A DNA stretch of 64,000 nucleotides from Bacillus dicomae (GCF_006494425.1 NZ_VHIV01000003.1:1-64000), one strand, 5' to 3'. Shown: positions 36,886 to 46,205, counted from the first letter of the stretch. Numbers and translations are program-made. Notes: a model not told the origin generated them from the sequence alone.

Positions 36886-37875
36886 ATGAAAGCTATCGTA
36901 CAACAATATAAAGTAGGATTTGAAGGGGTAGAATATAAAGTATTACCTGAGAGAAAACCGAGCGCTGGAGAAGTGAAAGTGAAATTAAAATCAGCCGGTT
37001 TAAATCACCGAGATTTATTTATAATGAATAATAGAAAAGAAATGCAATTACCGTTAGTTCTAGGATCAGATGGTGCAGGTATTGTTACGGAAATTGGAGA
37101 AGGTGTTTCAGGTGATTTATTACAAACAGAGATCATTATTAATCCTAGTATTGGATGGAATAATATTGCTGAAATACCGGAGTTACCAGAGGTGTTAGGT
37201 GGACCGAAAGATGGAACATTTGCTGAATATGCTATTGTGCCAGCGGGAAATGTTGCGGCAAAGCCGTCATATCTTACTTGGGAAGAGGCTGGTGTTTTAT
37301 CTTTATCGGCATTAACAGCATATAGAGCGCTTTTTACAAAGGGTAGATTAAAGTGTGGAGAACATGTTTTAATTCCGGGGATAGGCGGTGGTGTAGCGAC
37401 ATTTGCCATGTTATTTGCAAAAGCAATTGGTGCAAAAGTAAGTGTTACTTCAAGGGTAGAGAACAAAAGAAAGTTTGCCGAAACATATGGCGCAGACTTT
37501 TCTTTTAATAGTTCTGGAAACTGGGAAGAAAGTTTACGCGGAGAAAAAGTAGATTTAATAATCGATAGTATAGGTCCAGCTACATTCTTAAAATATTTTG
37601 ATGTATTAAAACCAAATGGGAGAATTGTTAATTTTGGTGCAAGCACTGGAGATAAAATTGAATTACCTTTACGAGCGTTATTTTATAATCAAATCGATAT
37701 AATGGGAACATCCATGGGGAGCCGTGAGGAATTTAATGAAATGATTCATTTTATAGATAGCCATAAAATTAAACCAATTATTGATAAAGTATATTCGTTA
37801 GAAGAAACCATTCAAGCGTTAAGACGTATGGAACAAGGCGAACAATTCGGTAATATTGCACTTCGTATGTATTAA
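36886..37875 (+). CDS. Zinc-free quinone oxidoreductase / MDR family dehydrogenase
   Basis: A 329-aa medium-chain reductase. GroES-like N-terminus (AGLNHRDLFIMN, LGSDGAGIVTEIGEGV) and Rossmann half (VLIPGIGGGVATFAMLFAKA, NADPH site with SRVENKRK after the second strand). The four structural-zinc cysteines are absent, which places it in the quinone-oxidoreductase/YogA-like branch. It should reduce quinones or enones with NADPH. AAGGGGG precedes ATG. Confidence 0.9.
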   Translation: MKAIVQQYKVGFEGVEYKVLPERKPSAGEVKVKLKSAGLNHRDLFIMNNRKEMQLPLVLGSDGAGIVTEIGEGVSGDLLQTEIIINPSIGWNNIAEIPELPEVLGGPKDGTFAEYAIVPAGNVAAKPSYLTWEEAGVLSLSALTAYRALFTKGRLKCGEHVLIPGIGGGVATFAMLFAKAIGAKVSVTSRVENKRKFAETYGADFSFNSSGNWEESLRGEKVDLIIDSIGPATFLKYFDVLKPNGRIVNFGASTGDKIELPLRALFYNQIDIMGTSMGSREEFNEMIHFIDSHKIKPIIDKVYSLEETIQALRRMEQGEQFGNIALRMY

Positions 37876-38121
37876 AAATATGATTTCGCAACAAGTATAT
37901 TTAAGTAACTATGTTACATATTCTACATATGAAAAATATGTGATTCGTATTGTTTTAAAGGTTTTTCAGCTTTATATATAATTAGCCGTTATAATTAGTC
38001 TCAATATTGTCAAATGAGTAATAGTAAAATGAGAATTAGATGAGAAAAGTTTAAGCCCATTTTCATATTGATGTTGTATACTGTGTAAATCAAGAAAGCT
38101 TTTATTTAAGGAGAGAAAATT

Positions 38122-38721
38122 ATGAATTACACAGTATTTCAATGGTTTAATAATTTTGCTGGATCGTCCAAACTATTAGATACGCTAATGATTGCTATTA
38201 CAAATAGTGCTGTATATGTAGCAATTTTGTTTATGTTTATCTTATGGTTTAATAATGGAAAAAAAGTCAATGCAATTAAAAAACAATACACAGTGTTATA
38301 TACGACACTTTCAGTCATTATCGCATTATTAGTAAATGTTGTGATACATGCGGTATATTACCACCCACGTCCATTTGTATCACATGATGTACATCAATTA
38401 GTACCACATGCAGCAGACTCTTCATTTGTTAGTGATCATTCAGTGCTTGTATTTTCCATAGCGTTTGTATTTTTACTTAGAGGAGAAAAACTAAAATATA
38501 TTGCTCTTATTTGGGCAGTATTAGTTGGTGTATCACGTATGTATGTGGGTGTTCATTATCCTCTAGATATACTTGGTGCTGCATTCTTAACATTTATCAC
38601 GAGTGGCTTAGTAATGCAAAGTACACGTACGTTTGAGCCGATAGCAAAATTTGTATTCAAAATGTACGCATTAGTAGCAAAACGAATTCCTTTTTTAGCG
38701 AAATATAATCATATAGCTTAA
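38122..38721 (+). CDS. PAP2 phosphatase, undecaprenyl-diphosphatase BcrC-like
   Basis: A 199-aa protein with about five transmembrane helices. The PAP2 motif set is present: YYHPRPF, FVSDHSVL and SRMYVGVHYPLDILG, with catalytic histidines in SDH and VGVHYP. BcrC-type enzymes recycle undecaprenyl diphosphate at the outer membrane face and confer bacitracin tolerance. AAGGAGAG precedes ATG; followed by a strong terminator. No bacitracin-type two-component genes are adjacent. Confidence 0.85.
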   Translation: MNYTVFQWFNNFAGSSKLLDTLMIAITNSAVYVAILFMFILWFNNGKKVNAIKKQYTVLYTTLSVIIALLVNVVIHAVYYHPRPFVSHDVHQLVPHAADSSFVSDHSVLVFSIAFVFLLRGEKLKYIALIWAVLVGVSRMYVGVHYPLDILGAAFLTFITSGLVMQSTRTFEPIAKFVFKMYALVAKRIPFLAKYNHIA

Positions 38722-38754
38722 TTTTTATAAATAATTATCGGTAGGTGTTATATT

Positions 38755-38794
38755 AAAGTTCTCCTTTGGAAATCCAGAGGGGAACTTTTTATTT
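38755..38794 (+). terminator. Intrinsic terminator
   Basis: A stem of about 15 bp (AAAGTTCTCCTTTGG with CCAGAGGGGAACTTT, one wobble/mismatch) followed by TT. Confidence 0.9.
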
Positions 38795-39091
38795 TAAACA
38801 AGATAATAGTATTTGTATTAATAAAGTGAAAAACAACTACAGAGTCAGTATTAAAAGCTCATATTAGATTTGTAGTTTACAATAAATCAACCATATTACG
38901 ACGGAATATTCGTAAATTTCACGCACCGTAATGTAAATAGATAAATAAAATAAAAACAGAAACAGTAGCTACTTTCAGGCTGTTTTAAAGGAATTAAAAG
39001 GAAATGTTCGAAACATATAGTATTGAAAGCAAAACTACATATTTTTTAACACATCTTTGTAGTAATTAATTGTGAAAGAAAGGAGCGAAAT
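38795..39091. other. Upstream region of the PASTA PBP with half of a repeated motif
   Basis: AT-rich. Contains AAATTTCACGCACCGTAAT (38914-38932), which recurs with one change downstream of the same gene at 41286-41304. No ORF with a ribosome binding site. Confidence 0.45.
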
Positions 39092-41230
39092 ATGCATAAA
39101 CTTCAAACGAATAAAGGCGCGCGGTATTTTATGATTGCTTTTATTGTTTTGTTTCTTATTATGCTTTTGCGTTTTTTCTATATTCAAGCAGTAGGGTTCG
39201 TGCATAATGTGGATGTAAAGGATCTTGCAATTGAACAACATAATAAAAAAGGTGTTTTGGAAGCGAATCGTGGCACGATTTATGATCAAACTGGAAAAGT
39301 GCTCGTTCAAGATTCAACAACGTATCGTGTTGTTGTGAATTTGAAAGGTAATGACAAATTGAAAAATAAAGATGAAACTGCAGAGCAATTAGCTACTGCG
39401 CTTGAAATTGATAAAGAGGACGTATTAAAAAATTTCCATGAGGGGCGTACGCAAGTTGAAATTGGAAAAGTTGGCCGGAATTTGTCTAGGGAAAAGAAAG
39501 AACAAATTAAAAAATTGAAAATCCCGGGTGTTTCTTTTATGCCTGAGAAAGCAAGAGTGTATCCAAATGAAGATTTTGCATCTTATATACTTGGTTTTGC
39601 TAGACCAGACGATAAAGGAAATACAGAAGGGAAATTTGGACTTGAAAAAAGTTTGGATAAATATTTGCGCTCGACAAATGGGAATATAGAATATGTGGGA
39701 GCGCGAGGAGGTATCCCGCTTACAAATGATATAGGAAAAATAGAACCCGCTAAACATGGAAATAACGTATATCTTACGCTTGATAAACAAATTAATAGTT
39801 TTTTAGAAGAAGCGATGAACAAGGCGCAAGAGCACTATGATCCTTCTATGTTAGTAGGTATCATAGCGGATCCAAAGACGGGGAAGGTTTTAGCTATGTC
39901 TAGTAAACCTAGTTTTAACCCTAATAAAGGGGATATTGAATACTTTTTAAATGATCCAATTGCAAATGCATATGAACCAGGTTCAACGATGAAAGTATTT
40001 ACGTTAGCTGCAGCAATTAATGAAGGTGTATATAATGGGAAAGAATATTTCCAATCCGGAAAATATTCCGTTGGTTCGTCTGATATAAAAGATCATAATG
40101 GTGGATTTGGATGGGGATCTATTACATTTGATGAAGGTTTTGAAAGGTCATCAAACGTAGCTTTTTCTATTTTAGAAGATCAGTTATTGAAACCAAATAA
40201 ATTTAAGCAATATATGAATGAATTTGGATTTAACCAAAAAACCGGAATAGATTTACCTGGTGAAAGTAAAAATACTTTATTATTAAATACACAAATTCAA
40301 CAAGTCACCACTTCTTTCGGACAAGGTTCTACAGTAACTCCGATTCAATTAATCCAAGCGGCTACTGCTATAGCTAATGACGGGAAAATGATGCAACCAT
40401 ATATCGTTGACAAAGTTGTAAATCCAACAAACAAACAAGTTATTATGGAAAATCAACCGAAAGAAATTGGGAATCCGATAAAAAAAGAGACAGCGGACAA
40501 GGTAAGAGACTTAATGGAGCGTGTTATTACGTCTTCAAAAGGGACTGGTACAATGTATAAAGTGGATGGTTACCCAATAGGAGGTAAGACAGGAACAGCT
40601 CAAATTCCGAATCCTGAAAATGGACGATACATGGAAGGAAAAGAGAATTATATTTTTTCATTTTTAGGTATGGCTCCAATTGATGACCCGGAGCTAATTG
40701 TATATTTGGCAATTAAACAACCTAAGTTAAAGGGAGACGAGTATGGAGCTCAGCCGCTTGCTGAAATATTTAAACCAGTTGTGAAAAATAGCCTTGAATA
40801 TTTAAAGGTGAGACCCTACACAGAAAAACAAATGGCAGATGCAACGAAAAGGTCCCAATTAAAAGTAAAAAACTATGTTAATCAATCAATGGATACAGTA
40901 GCGAATAATGTAAAAAAAGAGAAACTCCAACCTATAACTTTAGGAGAAGGAAAAATAATAAAACAATATCCGCAGTCTGGTGAAGTAATGAGTGAAGGTG
41001 ATCGTATATTTTTATTAGGAAACAACGCAATAATGCCCAATTTACTAGGGTGGTCCATGCGTGATGTTATGTATTTTTCTAAACTATTAAAATTAGATTT
41101 GAAAACTTCAGGTACGGGATATGTAACAAGTCAAAGTATCGAAAAAGGACAAGCTATACAAGAAGGCGATGCATTAGAACTAGAATTAGAACCACCGTTA
41201 CAACCGTTAGCAGAGGCAAATACAAATTAA
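39092..41230 (+). CDS. Class B penicillin-binding protein with two PASTA domains (SpoVD/PBP2B-like)
   Basis: A 712-aa protein; AAAGGAGCG precedes ATG. One transmembrane anchor (~13-33), a dimerisation domain (LEANRGTIYDQTGK) and a transpeptidase with S298-T-M-K301, S353-S-N355 and K499-T-G. Two C-terminal PASTA repeats follow (~590-640 and ~645-705), ending ALELELEPP. The layout is that of SpoVD/PBP2B, used in division or spore cortex synthesis. The canonical gene of the dcw cluster has mraW/ftsL neighbours; these are absent, so this is an extra paralogue. Confidence 0.9.
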   Translation: MHKLQTNKGARYFMIAFIVLFLIMLLRFFYIQAVGFVHNVDVKDLAIEQHNKKGVLEANRGTIYDQTGKVLVQDSTTYRVVVNLKGNDKLKNKDETAEQLATALEIDKEDVLKNFHEGRTQVEIGKVGRNLSREKKEQIKKLKIPGVSFMPEKARVYPNEDFASYILGFARPDDKGNTEGKFGLEKSLDKYLRSTNGNIEYVGARGGIPLTNDIGKIEPAKHGNNVYLTLDKQINSFLEEAMNKAQEHYDPSMLVGIIADPKTGKVLAMSSKPSFNPNKGDIEYFLNDPIANAYEPGSTMKVFTLAAAINEGVYNGKEYFQSGKYSVGSSDIKDHNGGFGWGSITFDEGFERSSNVAFSILEDQLLKPNKFKQYMNEFGFNQKTGIDLPGESKNTLLLNTQIQQVTTSFGQGSTVTPIQLIQAATAIANDGKMMQPYIVDKVVNPTNKQVIMENQPKEIGNPIKKETADKVRDLMERVITSSKGTGTMYKVDGYPIGGKTGTAQIPNPENGRYMEGKENYIFSFLGMAPIDDPELIVYLAIKQPKLKGDEYGAQPLAEIFKPVVKNSLEYLKVRPYTEKQMADATKRSQLKVKNYVNQSMDTVANNVKKEKLQPITLGEGKIIKQYPQSGEVMSEGDRIFLLGNNAIMPNLLGWSMRDVMYFSKLLKLDLKTSGTGYVTSQSIEKGQAIQEGDALELELEPPLQPLAEANTN

Positions 41231-41243
41231 TTCTGGCAATGTG

Positions 41244-41274
41244 AAAGGTCTATATATAATAGGCCTTTTTTTCT
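41244..41274 (+). terminator. Intrinsic terminator
   Basis: AAAGGTCTATA/TAGGCCTTTTTTT hairpin. Confidence 0.85.
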
Positions 41275-41371
41275 ATAGATTTTAGAAATTTCACGCACTG
41301 TAATTTTCAGAAAAAATAATAAACAAAATTTTAAGCAGTTACTAAAATTAAAAACCTGACATATATTGAAA

Positions 41372-41388
41372 TTAGAACGATTGTTCAA
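41372..41388. promoter_or_regulatory. TetR operator candidate, copy 1
   Basis: TTAGAACGATTGTTCAA, 34 bases upstream of the TetR-family start. An identical 17-mer occurs at 42032-42048, upstream of the SDR gene. The core GAACGATTGTTC is a near-palindrome. Confidence 0.75.
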
Positions 41389-41421
41389 TTTTTTTGTACT
41401 AAACGATGGAAGGAGTCTACA

Positions 41422-42018
41422 TTGAATAAAAGACGATACGATAGCGATTTAGCCAAAGAAATAATAGCAGAGAAAGCGATAGAGTTATTTTCCTTAAAAG
41501 GGTATACAAGAACCTCAATTGATAACATTGCGAAAGCCTCTGGTTATAGTAAAGGACATATATATTATCATTATAAAAATAAAGAAGAATTATTTGTTTA
41601 TTTAGCTAAAGACAGTATGAGAAACTGGCACGATAAATGGAAGATAGCAGAAAAACAGTATACAAACGCTACTGGGAAATTATATGGAATGGCTAAATTT
41701 GTACTTTATAATTACAAAACGCCGTTATTAAGGGCAGGGCAAGAGCTTGCCTCTGATCCGAGCACGAATCCGTCTACAGTAAGACAGCTTTATGGTTTAG
41801 CTGTTGTTCCATTAAAGGCATATCAAAAAATTTTGGATGAAGGTATACAAAGCGGCGAATTTTATATAGAAAATGTTGAAGATTCAAGTCTTTTATTAGG
41901 TTCATGGCTTGGTGGTTTATGTCAATTCATTCATTCAATTGAAACAGAGAAATTAGAAGTTTTATTTGATGAAACCATTACAATTTTTTTACTTTCTATT
42001 TCAAACAAACATGTGTAG
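41422..42018 (+). CDS. TetR-family transcriptional repressor
   Basis: A 198-aa protein with a TTG start after GGAAGGAG. N-terminal TetR HTH (AIELFSLKGYTRTSIDNIAK, then SGYSKGHIYYHYKNKEELF) and a variable ligand domain. Two identical operators bracket the gene, one before it and one before the SDR oxidoreductase, so it probably represses itself and that enzyme. Confidence 0.9.
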   Translation: MNKRRYDSDLAKEIIAEKAIELFSLKGYTRTSIDNIAKASGYSKGHIYYHYKNKEELFVYLAKDSMRNWHDKWKIAEKQYTNATGKLYGMAKFVLYNYKTPLLRAGQELASDPSTNPSTVRQLYGLAVVPLKAYQKILDEGIQSGEFYIENVEDSSLLLGSWLGGLCQFIHSIETEKLEVLFDETITIFLLSISNKHV

Positions 42019-42031
42019 CGTTACAAGCGAA

Positions 42032-42048
42032 TTAGAACGATTGTTCAA
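42032..42048. promoter_or_regulatory. TetR operator candidate, copy 2
   Basis: Exact second copy of TTAGAACGATTGTTCAA, 14 bases after the TetR-family stop and 55 bases before the SDR start. Confidence 0.75.
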
Positions 42049-42102
42049 ATCCTTACACTCGTCCGTTTGCATTAGATGTATTAACAACAGGAGGTTTTTT
42101 AT

Positions 42103-42924
42103 ATGGATGAACAAAGAGTCGCAATTATAACTGGCGGAGCTTCTGGTATCGGTAAAGCTTTAGCTCTTCAATTAGCAAATAAAGATATATTTGTAATTAT
42201 CGCAGATATTAATGAAACAAGTGGTCAAGACCTTGTGAATAATATAAAAAATAATAATAAACTAGCTAGGTTTGAATATTTAGATGTTACTAACGCTGAA
42301 TCCGTAGAGGAACTTATTATAAAAACAATTAATGACTTTGGCAGAATTGATTATATGTTTAATAATGCAGGAATTGCTATGTATGGAGAAGTATCTGATA
42401 TGTCTTTGGATAATTGGAAGCATATTATTGAAATAAATTTATTAGGAGTAATTTACGGAACACAATTGGTTTACCAATTCATGAAAAAGCAAGGATTTGG
42501 TTATATCATTAATACTGCGTCTGCAACCGGTTTAGGACCTGCTCCACTTTGTGCCGCGTACGCAACTACCAAACATGCTATCGTAGGTTTAACCACTTCA
42601 TTACATTATGAGGCAGAAGAATTCGGTGTAAATGTAAGTGTGCTTTGTCCAACTTTTGTAGATACACCCATATTTGAAAAATCAATTGCAATTCATATGG
42701 ATAAGGGACAAATTATAAAACAACTAAAAACGAATAAGCCGATTTCAGCAGACAAGTTTGCGGAAATTGCACTGAAAGCTATTCATAAAAATAAAGTAGT
42801 GATATGTCCAATGCCGTTTAAAAAAACAATGGACGTATTCTTTACCTTATTTCCTTATCTTCATAAAAAGCTAATGCGTTTCGTATGCCGAATTGGCCGA
42901 AAAGCAAAAATGACGCAATTGTAA
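42103..42924 (+). CDS. Short-chain dehydrogenase/reductase
   Basis: A 273-aa classical SDR: NAD(P) motif TGGASGIG (10-17), NNAG (~88), catalytic Ser in the INTASATG strand and YATTK. D36 after the second strand (IIADINE) suggests NAD(H). A C-terminal basic amphipathic extension (KKLMRFVCRIGRK) may contact membrane, as in SDRs acting on lipids. Controlled with the upstream TetR gene by identical operators. AACAGGAGG precedes ATG. Confidence 0.9.
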   Translation: MDEQRVAIITGGASGIGKALALQLANKDIFVIIADINETSGQDLVNNIKNNNKLARFEYLDVTNAESVEELIIKTINDFGRIDYMFNNAGIAMYGEVSDMSLDNWKHIIEINLLGVIYGTQLVYQFMKKQGFGYIINTASATGLGPAPLCAAYATTKHAIVGLTTSLHYEAEEFGVNVSVLCPTFVDTPIFEKSIAIHMDKGQIIKQLKTNKPISADKFAEIALKAIHKNKVVICPMPFKKTMDVFFTLFPYLHKKLMRFVCRIGRKAKMTQL

Positions 42925-42986
42925 ATATCTGATTATTTTATATTTACAGTAAAATAAAATTGTGATAATATGGAAAAAATCAAATG

Positions 42987-43178
42987 CAGTGAAGAGAAGA
43001 GTAAATAAGATGAATTTTTCACAGAGAGCTCCATTTAGCTGAAAAGGAGTAAAAATTCTTTATTGAACCAAGCCTCTGAGCAGCGCATCGGAACCTATTA
43101 TTAGGGGATGGTGTGACGGGAGCTCCCGTTATAGAGCTATGGTATAAGCATGAATCAAAATGCAGTACCAGATAAGGT
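42987..43178 (+). promoter_or_regulatory. T-box type leader RNA, truncated at its 3' end
   Basis: Recognisable T-box landmarks in order: GTGAAGAGAAGAGTA (42989-43003), CAGAGAG (43022-43028), AGCTGAAAAGGAG (Stem I apical region), TGAACCAAGCCTCTGAGC (specifier region), a Stem III hairpin CGGGAGCTCCCGTTAT (43117-43132), then TAAGC...AAAATGC and GATAAGGT, where the T-box sequence proper should begin. The conserved GGTGGNACCGCG and the terminator are missing, so the leader stops at a junction near 43178. Amino acid specificity is not safely readable (ACC, threonine, is one possibility). Confidence 0.6.
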
Positions 43179-43181
43179 TAA

Positions 43182-43637
43182 TATGGCTTTTTAGTTAGTA
43201 TCGCTGGAGCCGGGTTTATTTTAGGAGCTATAACAAATACAATTTTATCAACAAAACTAACACCTTCATTGTTAATTGGAATAGGATCATTATTCATCGC
43301 AATCGGTTATATAATTTATGCTTTTTCAAATGAGTTTTTAATAGCTGCTATCGGATTCTTTATTTTATCTTTTTCTATGGCATATGCAAATACAAGGTTT
43401 AATACCTTTTATCAAAATAATGTTCCTGTCCATATAATGGGACGGATTGGGAGTATATATGGGCTAGTTATTGCCGCCATCACCATTTTAATTACGATTT
43501 TGTTCGGAGTCGCAACTCAATTTATTTCTATACAACTCGTAGTTATTGTAGGTTCTTTAGTAATGTTATTTATTACTATCATCTTGTGTGTGTTTACTTT
43601 ATTGCCATCACATTCTAAAGTGCATTCTTCTAAATGA
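43182..43637 (+). pseudogene. MFS transporter C-terminal fragment
   Basis: From 43182 an open frame without a start reads GFLVSIAGAGFILGAITNTI and continues through SLLIGIGSLFIAIGYII, AYANTRFNTFYQNNVP and IMGRIGSIYGLVIA to a stop at 43637, the last four to five helices of a macrolide-type MFS pump. The N-terminal two thirds are missing; the preceding sequence is the truncated T-box leader. A hairpin without T-tract follows at 43689-43708. Confidence 0.85.
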
Positions 43638-43688
43638 ATACATTCGAAATAGTTCTCTTAGTTTTAATTTAAGTCTTACGATGTTGAA

Positions 43689-43708
43689 TAGGAGGGGTAA
43701 CCCTCCTA
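43689..43708. terminator. GC-rich hairpin after the MFS fragment
   Basis: TAGGAGGG-GTAA-CCCTCCTA, perfect 8-bp stem, no T-tract. Confidence 0.5.
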
Positions 43709-43763
43709 TATATGGAAATGTAAGAAGGGAGAACAATATTGATAAACGAGGGTGATTTTTGTA

Positions 43764-44786
43764 ATGAAAACAAAAGATCAAATAGATAACATTATAAAAG
43801 AAACATATCGTCATATAGATTTCTCTGGGGTAATTTTAGTGAAAGAAAAAAAGGGCATAGTCTATGAAGAAGCGTTTGGTTATGCAAATCGAAATGAGTG
43901 TATAAACAATACGCTGCAAACTAGGTTTGGAATTGCCTCCGGATGTAAAATATTCACAGCTATCGGTATCTGTCAACTTGTTGAAAATGGGGTAATTACT
44001 TTTCAAACAAAGTTAAAAGAGTGTTTAAGTGTTAACTTTCCAAACTTTAATGAAGATATTACAATACATAACCTTTTGACGCATAGTTCGGGTATTCCAG
44101 ATTATTTTGATGAAAGTATTATGGATAACTTCGAGGATCTTTGGAAACAAACACCTATGTATTTATTAAAAAGTTTAAAAGACTTTTTACCATTATTTCA
44201 GAACAGAGATATGATGTATGCACCAGGAAGTAAGTTTCACTACAACAATGCAGGTTTTATCATACTGGGATTAATAATCGAAGAACAGACAGGACTTAAA
44301 TTTACAGAGTATATAGAAAAAAACATATTTAATCCAATTGGTATGAATAATTCTGGCTATTTTTCTTTAGATAGATTACCAAGGCAGACAGCTCTTGGAT
44401 ATATACAAGATGAAATTAGCCAGACATGGAGAACAAATGCTTACTCTATTCCGATAAAAGGTGGTTCTGATGGTGGAGCTTTTATTACTGTGCCAGACAT
44501 GCTGAAGTTTTGGGAAGCGTTATTTAACTATGAAATCATAAGCCAAGAATATACAAAAATACTTTTAACTCCTCACATCCAAGTAAATAATAATCAATCT
44601 TATGGCTATGGAATATGGATTGAAACAAGAGAAAACAAGATATTCAAATATCATGTAATGGGATATGACCCAGGCGTCAGTTTTCGCTCGGCCGTATATC
44701 CAGACTTAGGAATTACATTAGTTATTCCGTCAAATAAAGGAGCAGGACCCGAAAAATTAATGACAGAAATAGAAGGAGCTTTTTAA
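43764..44786 (+). CDS. Serine hydrolase, beta-lactamase family (class C / PBP4* type)
   Basis: A 340-aa protein. ATG 43764 has GAGGG at the usual distance; the upstream in-frame GTG overlaps that site. Catalytic S59-G-C-K62 (FGIASGCKIFTA), Y159-N-N161 and a late HVMGYDPGVSF segment replacing the KTG-type box. No signal peptide is evident, so it is probably cytosolic like many Bacillus homologues that act as esterases or peptidases. It overlaps nothing but is four bases from the GNAT gene, suggesting an operon. Confidence 0.85.
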   Translation: MKTKDQIDNIIKETYRHIDFSGVILVKEKKGIVYEEAFGYANRNECINNTLQTRFGIASGCKIFTAIGICQLVENGVITFQTKLKECLSVNFPNFNEDITIHNLLTHSSGIPDYFDESIMDNFEDLWKQTPMYLLKSLKDFLPLFQNRDMMYAPGSKFHYNNAGFIILGLIIEEQTGLKFTEYIEKNIFNPIGMNNSGYFSLDRLPRQTALGYIQDEISQTWRTNAYSIPIKGGSDGGAFITVPDMLKFWEALFNYEIISQEYTKILLTPHIQVNNNQSYGYGIWIETRENKIFKYHVMGYDPGVSFRSAVYPDLGITLVIPSNKGAGPEKLMTEIEGAF

Positions 44787-44790
44787 TTAT

Positions 44791-45384
44791 ATGGATATAG
44801 AAATTAGAACGTATAGAAAAGAGGATGAAACCGGTTGGGTACGTTGCCGTGTGTTATCTTTTTTAGATACAGCTTATTATGATAACGTATTTAGAGAAAA
44901 GGAAAGATATGAACATCCGGCTATTGAATTAGTAGCTATATATGAAAATCAAATTGTAGGTTTAATAGATATCGAATATGAATTAGAAGAACGTACAGTT
45001 TGTTCAAGAGGAACTGGCCTTGGCGGCATGATTTGGCATATTGCAGTTCATCCCGATTTCCGTAGAATGAAAATTGGTAATCAACTATTAAATGAGGCAG
45101 AAAAGTTAGCGAAAGAACTTAACCTAAATCGCCTGGAAGCATGGACTAGAGACAACCTATGGGTACATGGATGGTACGAAAATAACGGATTTGTAAACGT
45201 AGATTCATATTTACACGTGTATTCCGATCATACAGACGAGATAAAAGGTGTAATGAAAAGTAATATAGATCAGTTATATCCAGTTCAAACATTCGCTCAT
45301 TATACAGGTGAAAATAAAGAAGACATAAGAAAACGATTTAAACGAGTTCATGATTGTTTTTGTTTTGAAAAGTATTTTAGTTAA
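44791..45384 (+). CDS. GNAT family N-acetyltransferase
   Basis: A 197-aa acetyltransferase. Acetyl-CoA site WHIAVHPDFRRMKIGNQLL near 83-101, followed by LEAWTRDNLWVHGWYENNGF. Directly after the serine hydrolase, which supplies GAAGGAG inside its last codons as ribosome binding site; likely cotranscribed. Substrate unknown. Confidence 0.9.
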   Translation: MDIEIRTYRKEDETGWVRCRVLSFLDTAYYDNVFREKERYEHPAIELVAIYENQIVGLIDIEYELEERTVCSRGTGLGGMIWHIAVHPDFRRMKIGNQLLNEAEKLAKELNLNRLEAWTRDNLWVHGWYENNGFVNVDSYLHVYSDHTDEIKGVMKSNIDQLYPVQTFAHYTGENKEDIRKRFKRVHDCFCFEKYFS

Positions 45385-45388
45385 CGAG

Positions 45389-45420
45389 AAACCCTTTATT
45401 TACTAAATAAAGGGTTTTCT
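45389..45420 (+). terminator. Intrinsic terminator
   Basis: AAACCCTTTATTTA pairs with TAAATAAAGGGTTT, followed by TCT. Confidence 0.85.
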
Positions 45421-45526
45421 AATTCTGTACAAATACATATGATTATATGGATTTTCAAATTTAAAAACATTACTATATAGTTATAAATTTTAATTATTAA
45501 TTCATATGAAAGGATGTGTTAACAAT

Positions 45527-46159
45527 TTGTATATGATCAACGGTAGCTTGTTTATTATTTTAGGGGTTATTTGTTATTTAATTGTACGTGGAATATTAAT
45601 TGGTACCAAAAATAAAAAACATGTGATTTGGTGGAAAGAAATAGTAAGTTTTTTATTCTTGGTCTACATTTGTATGGTTGTTGCAGTAACTTTATTCCCT
45701 TTACCAATCGGTTTTCCTTCTAATATTGAAAATCTGAATCGCTCGGTCAATATAATACCATTTGCATCAATTATTAAAGACATCAATCAAATTGGTAGTG
45801 CTTATGATGGAGATGCCCTATTTATGATTGGTCTAATTGTAAGAAATGTAGGTGGGAATATTTTATTATTAATGCCTTTAGGATTTTTAGTACCAATCCT
45901 ATGGGATAAATATAAAAAATCCAAAAATACAATTTTATTAGGATTTTCTATATCAACTAGTATTGAATTGATACAATTAATTCAGTCTTTATTTAGTGGA
46001 GTGGGACGAATTACTGATATTGATGATGTAATCTGTAACGTTATAGGTTGTATTGTTGGATACTTTATTTATAAAATCACTATAATGCTAGCTGCTAAAT
46101 TTAACATCCAAATATTGAATAAGAATGTTTCTAAAGGTATAGAATTTATTGATAACTAA
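45527..46159 (+). CDS. VanZ family membrane protein
   Basis: A 210-aa protein. TTG 45527 (or ATG 45533) fits the AAAGGATG site; ATG 45506 lacks one. Four to five helices and the VanZ signature: TLFPLPIGF, VNIIPFASI, GNILLLMPLGFLVPIL, SIELIQL, GRITDIDDVICNVIG. VanZ proteins give low-level teicoplanin tolerance or modify lipids by an unknown mechanism. Monocistronic. Confidence 0.9.
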   Translation: MYMINGSLFIILGVICYLIVRGILIGTKNKKHVIWWKEIVSFLFLVYICMVVAVTLFPLPIGFPSNIENLNRSVNIIPFASIIKDINQIGSAYDGDALFMIGLIVRNVGGNILLLMPLGFLVPILWDKYKKSKNTILLGFSISTSIELIQLIQSLFSGVGRITDIDDVICNVIGCIVGYFIYKITIMLAAKFNIQILNKNVSKGIEFIDN

Positions 46160-46205
46160 CAATTCAAACGGATTAAAGGATATATTTGTTTTGAATAAAG
46201 ATGCT

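Noticed and set aside
37005-37646. 213-codon minus-strand frame inside the quinone oxidoreductase
   Set aside because: The plus-strand gene has full family motifs and a ribosome binding site; the reverse frame has none and is a codon-usage shadow.
37915-37945. PlcR box before the PAP2 gene
   Set aside because: CATATGAAAAATATGTG is AT-rich palindromic but does not fit TATGNANNNNTNCATA.
43764-44786. Beta-lactam resistance enzyme
   Set aside because: SxxK and YxN are present, but there is no signal peptide and no clear KTG; an esterase/peptidase is more likely.
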